This document shows positions 1 to 5,715 of a DNA stretch of 5,715 nucleotides, in pieces. Below the pieces are notes generated by a model. That model worked only from the letters and a program-made list of their open reading frames with translations, ran no database searches and was not told where the DNA came from. The number at the start of each line of letters is the position of its first letter. Position 1 is the stretch's first letter. The DNA comes from Calditrichota bacterium (lineage in GTDB: Bacteria > Zhuqueibacterota > Zhuqueibacteria > Zhuqueibacterales > Geothermadaptataceae): assembly GCA_008501545.1 (NCBI GenBank), contig QQUM01000810.1:1-5715 (forward strand), read 5' to 3'. Position numbers and translations under genes: made by a program.

Positions 1-40
1 ATGAAGTCTCTTATTTACGTTTTTTCTGAAAGGCCACCAG

Positions 41-49
41 GGAGTGAGG
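41..49 (+). promoter_or_regulatory. Ribosome binding site deciding the start of the GH2 gene
   Basis: The purine-rich stretch GGAGTGAGG ends five bases before the ATG at 55. This is good Shine-Dalgarno spacing, and it favours the start at 55 over the in-frame ATG at base 1, whose upstream sequence lies outside the window. The lipoprotein signal beginning at 55 supports the same choice. Confidence 0.6.
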
Positions 50-54
50 ATATC

Positions 55-2538
55 ATGGCCAAGAAAATTTACCGAATTTTATCGCCTTCTATTGTATTGG
101 CAGGCCTGTTTCTGTTCGCATGCCAACAGGATGCATGGCACATGCAAAAAGCACCGCTCATGACACGTTGGGCGCACGAGGTGACACCCGACAATGTACT
201 CCCGGAATATCCACGCCCGCAAATGCGCCGTGCAGCCTGGAAAAATCTGAATGGCTTGTGGGAAATCGCGCTGCGAAACAAAGAAGAGCCACCTGAATTT
301 GGCAAAAACCTCAAGCAGCAAATCCTTGTGCCATTTGCAGTAGAATCGGCACTTTCCGGAATAATGGAAAAATCGCGCTACCTCACTTATCGCCGGACTT
401 TTGAAATCGACGACAACTGGCAGGGGCAAAAAATAATTCTCCACTTCGGCGCCGTCGATTGGTCCTCGACTGTATTCGTCAATGGTCAATTAGCCGGAAA
501 ACACGAAGGCGGTTATGACGACTTCCACTTTGAAATTACAAGCTTTTTGATGGACCAGGGCGCCAACGAACTCATCGTCCAGGTTTATGATCCTACCGAC
601 GACGGGCTCTATCCACGCGGCAAACAAGTTGATAAACCCGGTGGTATTTTCTACACTTCAGTGACAGGAATCTGGCAGACGGTTTGGCTGGAGGCAGTCA
701 GCCCAAAACATATAAAATCATTCACAATGATTCCCGACATCGATCAGGAGAAACTAACGCTTTCCATCAAAACAGAAGATGCAACAAATGATGAGGTAGT
801 GGCGCTTTCTGTTTTCTCTGACGACAAAATCATCACCGAAATGACGGTGCCGGTTGAAAATACCGAAATGACAAATCTCCAACTGTCTGTTCCCGATCCG
901 ATACTGTGGTCGCCGGATGATCCCCATCTTTATGATATAAAGATAAAATTGATGAGTGGCGATATCGTCCACGATGAAATCGACAGTTATTTTGCCATGC
1001 GCAAAATCAGTATTGGCAAAGACAGAGAAGGCACCACACGACTTTTACTGAATAACAAATACGTTTTCCAGAATGGTCCGCTTGACCAGGGCTACTGGCC
1101 CGACGGTCTTTACACCGCACCAACCGACGAGGCATTGCGATATGATATCGAGATGACGAAAAAATTCGGTTTCAACATGATTCGCAAGCATACGAAAATA
1201 GAGCCTGACCGCTGGTATTACTGGACAGATAAACTCGGCGTACTGGTCTGGCAGGATATGCCGTCGGTGAATCCAACCGACTTTGCAAAAAGACAAACCG
1301 CAGGACACAAAAAACAATTCGAGTACGAATTAAAACAAATGATCGATCAGCATTTCAATCACCCATCCATCGTGATGTGGGTTGTGTTTAATGAAGGCTG
1401 GGGACAATACGACACAGAACGGCTGACAAAGCTGGTGAAGTCGATGGATCCCGATCGTCTCGTTTCCAACGCAAGTGGCTGGACGGACAAAAATGTCGGC
1501 GATATCCTCGATTGGCACCGTTACCCCGGCCCGGCTGCACCAAAACCCGAAGACAAACGGGCAGCCGTCCTGGGTGAATTCGGCGGATTGGGCCTGCCCT
1601 TTGAACGCCATCTGTGGGAGGAAAAAAACTGGGGCTACCAGAATTTCAAAGATCAAAAAGCTTACCGGGATCGCTATGAAAAGCTTTATGATGAAATCTG
1701 GCAACTGGAAAAAGAGCCGGGATTAAGCGCTTGTGTTTACACACAAACCACAGATGTGGAAACAGAAGTTAACGGCTTAATGACATATGACCGTGAAATT
1801 GTCAAACTGGATTTGGAAGATGCACAGGCTTTTCACAGCGATCGGCTTACTTCTGCTCCTCACTTCATATCCATGGGGAAACTCTTTCTCGAATCTGCAA
1901 CATGCACATTGAGAAATCGCAAAGGCGAGCCGATCTTTTACACTGTGGACGGCAGTGAACCGACGCACCAATCCATGCGCTACACTCGTCCGGTTGTTAT
2001 CACGAAATCATTGATACTTAAGGCCAAGTCAATCGCCGAACACGGAAAATCCAGCGGCACGGTGTCAGCAGACTTTGAGAAAGCCGTTTACCGCGAGCCA
2101 GAAAAAAACAGGGCAAATCTACAACCCGGTTTGGACTTCGACTATTTCGAGGGGGAGTGGAATGTCCTGCCAGAATTTCCTTTATTATGTCCGAAAGCAT
2201 CCGGCATTGCGCCGGAAATCAGCATCGAACCGAGGGAACGCAACGATTATTTCGGGTTCATTTTTAAAGGTTTTATTCGTATTGATCGCGATGGCATCTA
2301 TTCTTTTTATACCGAATCCAACGATGGCAGCCAATTGTATATCGGTGATAAGTGTGTTGTGGATAACGATGGCTTGCATCGCATGCGTGAAAAAAGAGGG
2401 GATGTTGCGCTGAGAGCAGGCTATCATCCACTTCGGATCACCTTCTTTGAAAGTGGCGGTGACGAAGGATTGGTCGTTCGTTACCTTGGGCCAGACATCG
2501 CAAAGCAGGAAATCCCCCAAAATGTGTTGTTCAATTGA
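55..2538 (+). CDS. Glycoside hydrolase family 2 lipoprotein with C-terminal chitobiase-like and PA14 domains
   Basis: Retaining glycosidase of the beta-galactosidase/glucuronidase/mannosidase clan; the exact substrate cannot be read from the sequence. Numbering is from the ATG at 55 (827 residues). Residues 1-23 form a lipoprotein signal ending in the lipobox LFAC (Cys23), so the enzyme should be membrane-anchored. Residues about 50-215 are the jelly-roll sugar-binding domain (RPQ...W..LNGLWE, VPFAVES, FVNG, GIWQTVWLE). Residues 216-325 are Ig-like, and about 330-590 are the TIM barrel. Expected catalytic residues are the acid/base Glu447 in FNEGWGQ and the nucleophile Glu508 in LGEFGG. Residues 601-677 resemble the chitobiase/hexosaminidase C-terminal module (IFYTVDGSEPT), and 693-827 are PA14-like (GIYSFYTESNDGSQLYI). 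An in-frame ATG at base 1 adds 18 residues, but the ATG at 55 has a ribosome site and gives a normal-length signal peptide. The galM-like gene follows 52 bases later, suggesting cotranscription. The family assignment is secure; the substrate is unknown. Confidence 0.93.
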   Translation: MAKKIYRILSPSIVLAGLFLFACQQDAWHMQKAPLMTRWAHEVTPDNVLPEYPRPQMRRAAWKNLNGLWEIALRNKEEPPEFGKNLKQQILVPFAVESALSGIMEKSRYLTYRRTFEIDDNWQGQKIILHFGAVDWSSTVFVNGQLAGKHEGGYDDFHFEITSFLMDQGANELIVQVYDPTDDGLYPRGKQVDKPGGIFYTSVTGIWQTVWLEAVSPKHIKSFTMIPDIDQEKLTLSIKTEDATNDEVVALSVFSDDKIITEMTVPVENTEMTNLQLSVPDPILWSPDDPHLYDIKIKLMSGDIVHDEIDSYFAMRKISIGKDREGTTRLLLNNKYVFQNGPLDQGYWPDGLYTAPTDEALRYDIEMTKKFGFNMIRKHTKIEPDRWYYWTDKLGVLVWQDMPSVNPTDFAKRQTAGHKKQFEYELKQMIDQHFNHPSIVMWVVFNEGWGQYDTERLTKLVKSMDPDRLVSNASGWTDKNVGDILDWHRYPGPAAPKPEDKRAAVLGEFGGLGLPFERHLWEEKNWGYQNFKDQKAYRDRYEKLYDEIWQLEKEPGLSACVYTQTTDVETEVNGLMTYDREIVKLDLEDAQAFHSDRLTSAPHFISMGKLFLESATCTLRNRKGEPIFYTVDGSEPTHQSMRYTRPVVITKSLILKAKSIAEHGKSSGTVSADFEKAVYREPEKNRANLQPGLDFDYFEGEWNVLPEFPLLCPKASGIAPEISIEPRERNDYFGFIFKGFIRIDRDGIYSFYTESNDGSQLYIGDKCVVDNDGLHRMREKRGDVALRAGYHPLRITFFESGGDEGLVVRYLGPDIAKQEIPQNVLFN

Positions 2539-2580
2539 AGAAAATTAAGTAAATATTGGTCTCTATTTTTTTTAAATACC

Positions 2581-2586
2581 GGAGGT
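2581..2586 (+). promoter_or_regulatory. Ribosome binding site for the GTG-started galM gene
   Basis: GGAGGT is a near-perfect Shine-Dalgarno sequence ending four bases before the GTG at 2591. It fixes this non-ATG start, after which a hydrophobic signal begins immediately. The next in-frame ATG (codon 27) would remove the whole signal sequence and has no comparable site. Confidence 0.75.
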
Positions 2587-2590
2587 TGCT

Positions 2591-3712
2591 GTGAGATTAA
2601 TAATAGGATTTTTATTAATCGGAATCCTGTTCATAAATTGTTCAAATGAAAAGAAAGATGTAAAACAAATGGAAATCAAAAAAGAAAACTATGGCACGGT
2701 GGATGGGAAAGCAGCTTATCTGTACACGCTCACCAATAAAAACGGTATGACAGTCAAAATCACCAATTATGGCGCTATTGTGCAATCGCTTACAGTGAAA
2801 GATAAAAATGGTGTTTACGAAGATATCGTTTTGGGGTACGATAAGTTGGAAAGTTACCTTGAAGCCACACCATATTTCGGGGCGGTTGTCGGTCGCTATG
2901 GCAACCGTATAGCCAAAGGCAAATTCACCCTGGATGGTACAGAATACACACTCGCAACCAACGACGGTGAAAATCACCTGCACGGTGGTTTGAAAGCTTT
3001 CGACAAAGTCGTTTGGGATGCAAAGCCGACGGCATCCGGCTTAAAATTGACCTATCTCAGTCCGGACGGAGAGGAAGGCTACCCGGGGAATTTATATATC
3101 ACATTGATCTACACGCTCACCGACAATAACGAATTAAAAATTGCTTATGAAGCAACCACCGATAAAGCCACACCTGTCAACCTGACCCAGCATAGCTACT
3201 TCAATTTGAGCGGTAACTGCAATACCGATATATTAAGTCATGAAGTATGGCTCAATGCTGATCATTTCACACCAGTCGATAACACACTCATCCCGACTGG
3301 CGAACTGCACCCGGTTGAAGGCACAGCTTTAGACTTCCGAAAGCCGACTGAAGTTGGCGCGCGTGTAAACAACGACGAAGAACAGATACATTTTGGGCGG
3401 GGATACGACCACAACTGGGTTCTGAATGATGTAGACGGAAGCTTAAAATTACAAGCATCCGTATACGACAAATCCACCGGACGGTACATGGAAGTTTTAA
3501 CCGAAGAACCCGGCATGCAGTTTTATTGCGGCAATTTCCTCGATGGCAGCAATGTTGGCAAGGGCGGTAAAGTATACAACTACCGAACCGGTCTTTGTCT
3601 TGAAACCCAACATTTCCCTGATTCACCGAACAAACCCGATTTCCCCTCGACAATTTTACGTCCGGGCGAAACCTATACAACACAAACCGTTTATCGTTTT
3701 TCAGTAAAGTAG
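2591..3712 (+). CDS. galM: Aldose 1-epimerase (mutarotase), probable exported lipoprotein
   Basis: Interconverts the alpha and beta anomers of aldoses such as galactose and glucose. The 373 residues match the family's usual length of about 340-350 plus an export signal. Residues 1-17 are a short hydrophobic signal ending in LFINC. Cys17 is the probable lipidated residue, although Phe at -3 and Asn at -1 are not canonical. The mutarotase fold follows: GRYGNRI with substrate-binding Arg106, LHGG with His131, NLTQHSYFNL with the catalytic acid His201, GYDHNWVL with Asp273, and LETQHFPDSPN with the catalytic base Glu338. All the residues known to matter in characterised GalM enzymes are therefore present and it should be active. 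It lies 52 bases downstream of the GH2 gene on the same strand, which fits handling of the sugars that enzyme releases outside the cytoplasm. The substrate could be a sugar other than galactose. The family is certain; the lipoprotein location is likely but not proven. Confidence 0.95.
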   Translation: MRLIIGFLLIGILFINCSNEKKDVKQMEIKKENYGTVDGKAAYLYTLTNKNGMTVKITNYGAIVQSLTVKDKNGVYEDIVLGYDKLESYLEATPYFGAVVGRYGNRIAKGKFTLDGTEYTLATNDGENHLHGGLKAFDKVVWDAKPTASGLKLTYLSPDGEEGYPGNLYITLIYTLTDNNELKIAYEATTDKATPVNLTQHSYFNLSGNCNTDILSHEVWLNADHFTPVDNTLIPTGELHPVEGTALDFRKPTEVGARVNNDEEQIHFGRGYDHNWVLNDVDGSLKLQASVYDKSTGRYMEVLTEEPGMQFYCGNFLDGSNVGKGGKVYNYRTGLCLETQHFPDSPNKPDFPSTILRPGETYTTQTVYRFSVK

Positions 3713-3723
3713 TTTAAAAAGCA

Positions 3724-3762
3724 GGCAACCGCTTTCACCGTATAAAAGTGCAAGCGGTTGTA
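3724..3762 (+). promoter_or_regulatory. Pair of LacI-family-like operator sites upstream of the CotH-like gene
   Basis: Two 14-base sites, 3724-3737 (GGCAACCGCTTTCA) and 3749-3762 (TGCAAGCGGTTGTA), each fit the LacI/CcpA-type pattern TGNAANCGNTTNCA with a single mismatch. They are 25 bases apart and lie in opposite orientation. The second ends 19 bases before the ATG at 3782. LacI-family regulators commonly control sugar-use genes, so such sites would suit this cluster. No regulator gene is in the window and no convincing -35/-10 pair was found, though TATAAA occurs at 3764-3769. The hairpin reading of the same bases is an alternative explanation, so this is a pattern-based suggestion. Confidence 0.4.
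3726..3760 (+). repeat. Imperfect inverted repeat / potential stem-loop between galM and the CotH-like gene
   Basis: The arms CAACCGCTTTCAC (3726-3738) and GTGCAAGCGGTTG (3748-3760) pair at 12 of 13 positions, with one T/C mismatch and a nine-base loop. It starts 14 bases after the galM stop codon. As RNA this would be a stable hairpin, but on the + strand it is followed by TAATATAAAT rather than a run of T, so it is at best a weak intrinsic terminator. It could instead be an mRNA-stabilising or processing hairpin, or a pair of protein-binding sites. Confidence 0.7.
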
Positions 3763-3781
3763 ATATAAATCGAACACAACT

Positions 3782-5704
3782 ATGCAGAATTATTTTTTCG
3801 AATTCGTGCACTGGTTCAATACAGCAACTCGAATTCTGTCTCTTATTGGATTATTTTCCGTTTTTCTCCTGCCATCTCTCCAGGCCCAGGACATTGTAAT
3901 CAATGAAGTCATGTCTTCGAATGGCAATACCCTTGCCGATGAAAAAAACGACTTTCCTGACTGGATCGAACTTTTCAATAAATCAGAGAAATCCATCAAG
4001 CTCGAGGGCTGGCTGCTATCAGATAATGCTGATGAGCTGGATAAATGGGCATTTCCAGGGATCGAAATAGCACCGGGGGCTTATTCAATTATTTTTGCGT
4101 CCGGAACCACGAACGATCACGTGGTCGTCGAATGGGAGACGGTCATACAGTCCGGCGATTCATGCCGTTATTTAAATATAAACGAAGATATTGGAAACTT
4201 TTGGTTCAACCCCAGGACAAACGTCGATAACTGGCCACGGGGAAAAACCGGTATCGGTTACGGAGACAACGATGATAAAACAGTTGTCCAGGATGCAAAA
4301 TGCATCTATCTCCGGCAATTTTTTTCCATAAAAGATGCCGACGCAGTTGCAAAATTGCTCCTGCACATCGATTATGATGACGCCTTTGTTGCCTATCTGA
4401 ACGGTGTGGAAGTTGCCAGAGCAAATGTCGGTACCACGGGTACACCACCGGCTTTTGATCTATCCGCCACGCGTGCACGGGAAGCTGAAATGTACCGGGG
4501 TGGCGATCCCGAGCTTTTCGATCTGGATGCATTCCGCAATATTTTGTTTACCGGTTCCAATCTTCTCGCCATTGAAGTCCATAACTATGGCACGAGTTCT
4601 TCTGATATGAGCATTATTCCCTTTCTTACAATTGGGTATTCGCAAATTGGCGTGGCCGAACGGAATGTTGCCGCACAGCTCAACCTTCCTGTTTCCAGTT
4701 TGCACACGAATTTTAAAATAAAAACCGCAGGTGAATCCGTTTTTCTCTCCGATTCACAAGGGCACCTTGTCGATTCATGCCAAATCCGCAATCTGCCCAC
4801 CGATATTTCCACGGGCCGCTATCCTGATGGGACGGAGAATTGGTTCTATTTTGAAAATGCAACACCGGGTACAGCAAACAAAAACGATGGTTACCGCACA
4901 TTTTCTCCATCCGTTCAAAGCACACAAACAGCAGGATTTTATGAAAACGCAGTAACGATTTCCCTTTCGACACCAGGCGAAACAGCTGCAATTTACTATA
5001 CATTGAACGGCGCCCCGCCAACAGAAAATGCAACGCTTTACCAATCGCCAATTGCCCTCTCCACGACAACGGTGCTTAAAGCACGTTCCTTTCAGCAAGG
5101 CACACTGCCCGGACCAATCCTGACCCGAACATTCTTTATCGGTGAGGGCAGTGAATTACCGGTGCTCTCATTAAGCACTGCACCTGTCAACCTGTGGGAT
5201 GAACAATCTGGAATTTATGTGAAAGGCCCGAATGCTGAAGAAGCCTACCCATATTTCAATGCAAATTTCTGGCAAGACTGGGAACGTCCGGCGCACATTG
5301 AATTCTTTGAAAAAAACCAGCAGCGAGTATTTTCGGTTGGATGCGGCATAAAAATATTTGGTGGCTGGAGCCGTGGTGCGGATCAAAAATCATTGTCCCT
5401 GTTTTTCAGAACGCAATATGGCCCATCAACACTGGAATACCCGATTTTTCCTGATCTGGATATTGAGACATTTGAAGCCCTCGTTCTGCGCAATTCCGGT
5501 AATGATTGGAGTTCGACAATGATACGCGATGGCATGATGGGTTCACTGCTGGCATCCGTCGATGTGGACAGACAGGCTTTTCGGCCAGCTGTTTTATACA
5601 TCAATGGGAAGTATTGGGGGATTCACAACATCCGTGAAAAGATAAATAAGCATTTAATTGCTTCGCACCATGGAACGGCTCCCGCAAACATCGATTTGTT
5701 GTAA
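3782..5704 (+). CDS. Secreted lamin-tail (LTD) / chitobiase-like / CotH-domain protein, truncated within CotH
   Basis: This is a 640-residue product with a Sec signal peptide (hydrophobic stretch about 17-34, likely cut after LQA at residue 35). Residues 37-112 are the first half of a lamin-tail domain (INEVMSSN, DWIELFN, LSDN). Residues 113 to about 300 are an inserted beta-sandwich (YDDAFVAYLNGVEVAR, NLLAIEVHNYG). Residues 307-367 are the second half of the lamin-tail domain (LHTNFK, GRYPDG, TPGTANK). Residues 374-455 resemble the chitobiase C-terminal module (IYYTLNGAPPT). From about 458 the CotH kinase-like domain begins, with GIKIFGGWSRG...KSL, LVLRNSGNDW and YINGKYWGIHNIREKIN. CotH of Bacillus is an atypical protein kinase; the role of the secreted versions is unknown. 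The ORF stops at NIDLL, well before the CotH domain would normally end, so its expected acidic active-site residues are absent. A nonsense or frameshift mutation, or a sequence error, is likely. The ATG at 3782 has no clear Shine-Dalgarno sequence but begins directly before the signal peptide. Confidence 0.85.
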   Translation: MQNYFFEFVHWFNTATRILSLIGLFSVFLLPSLQAQDIVINEVMSSNGNTLADEKNDFPDWIELFNKSEKSIKLEGWLLSDNADELDKWAFPGIEIAPGAYSIIFASGTTNDHVVVEWETVIQSGDSCRYLNINEDIGNFWFNPRTNVDNWPRGKTGIGYGDNDDKTVVQDAKCIYLRQFFSIKDADAVAKLLLHIDYDDAFVAYLNGVEVARANVGTTGTPPAFDLSATRAREAEMYRGGDPELFDLDAFRNILFTGSNLLAIEVHNYGTSSSDMSIIPFLTIGYSQIGVAERNVAAQLNLPVSSLHTNFKIKTAGESVFLSDSQGHLVDSCQIRNLPTDISTGRYPDGTENWFYFENATPGTANKNDGYRTFSPSVQSTQTAGFYENAVTISLSTPGETAAIYYTLNGAPPTENATLYQSPIALSTTTVLKARSFQQGTLPGPILTRTFFIGEGSELPVLSLSTAPVNLWDEQSGIYVKGPNAEEAYPYFNANFWQDWERPAHIEFFEKNQQRVFSVGCGIKIFGGWSRGADQKSLSLFFRTQYGPSTLEYPIFPDLDIETFEALVLRNSGNDWSSTMIRDGMMGSLLASVDVDRQAFRPAVLYINGKYWGIHNIREKINKHLIASHHGTAPANIDLL

Positions 5705-5715
5705 ACAAAACAAAT

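Noticed and set aside
79..489. Minus-strand open frame of 136 codons opposite the GH2 N-terminus
   Set aside because: It overlaps a confidently assigned GH2 domain, and its translation shows no family motif, so it is a shadow frame.
2185..2520. Minus-strand open frame of 111 codons, and a + strand alternative frame at 2075-2413, over the PA14 region
   Set aside because: Both fall in other frames of the PA14-coding sequence and show no domain signatures of their own.
2566..2573. Run of eight T between the GH2 and galM genes, considered as a terminator
   Set aside because: No GC-rich hairpin precedes it, and the galM ribosome site follows within ten bases, so continued transcription is more likely.
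3288..3683. Minus-strand open frame of 131 codons opposite galM
   Set aside because: It lies wholly inside a gene with every catalytic motif intact, its translation is rich in Cys and Arg with no recognisable domain, and it has no sign of independent expression.
3741..3769. TATAAA-like boxes as a promoter for the third gene
   Set aside because: No matching -35 box, nor the Bacteroidetes-type TTTG/TAnnTTTG pair, was found at the right spacing, so no promoter is called.
3726..3770. Strong intrinsic terminator after galM
   Set aside because: The hairpin is good but is followed by TAATATAAAT with no T-run on the + strand. On the minus strand the T-rich stretch is separated from the stem by several bases and there is no minus-strand gene to terminate.

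Overview
The window holds three genes in a row on the + strand, separated by 52 and 69 bases. It reads as part of a carbohydrate-related, cell-envelope gene cluster. All three products carry N-terminal export signals: the first two look like lipoproteins and the third has a Sec signal peptide. No rRNA, tRNA, CRISPR array, transposase or origin is visible. The combination of lipoprotein glycosidase, lipoprotein mutarotase and a lamin-tail/CotH surface protein, at medium GC, is typical of the FCB superphylum (Bacteroidota, Calditrichota, KSB1-like and related lineages) and is also seen in Planctomycetes/Verrucomicrobia. Clear GGAGG-type ribosome sites on genes 1 and 2 fit a lineage outside classical Bacteroidetes somewhat better. 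This placement is inference only.

Region by region: (1) 55-2538 is a glycoside hydrolase family 2 enzyme with jelly-roll, Ig-like and TIM-barrel modules, followed by a chitobiase-C-terminal-like beta-sandwich and a PA14 domain. An upstream in-frame ATG at base 1 is less likely to be the start. (2) 2591-3712 is an aldose 1-epimerase (GalM) with all catalytic residues present, a GTG start and a probable lipoprotein signal. (3) 3713-3781 is a short intergenic region dominated by an imperfect 13-base inverted repeat, each arm of which also matches a LacI-family operator pattern. (4) 3782-5704 is a secreted multidomain protein: a lamin-tail domain (LTD) interrupted by a large beta-sandwich insertion, then a chitobiase-C-terminal-like module, then the first part of a CotH kinase-like domain. 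This ORF stops in the middle of the CotH domain, 11 bases before the window ends, so the gene is probably frameshifted, prematurely stopped or mis-sequenced there.

How they may work together (inference): the GH2 enzyme would release sugars from an external polysaccharide or oligosaccharide at the cell surface or in the periplasm, the exported mutarotase would equilibrate the anomers for uptake or further metabolism, and the third protein would be a surface or secreted adhesion/modifying factor. The same chitobiase-like module appears in proteins 1 and 3. Nothing here proves a new system. The most unusual points are the paired operator-like sites, the nested LTD and the broken CotH domain.
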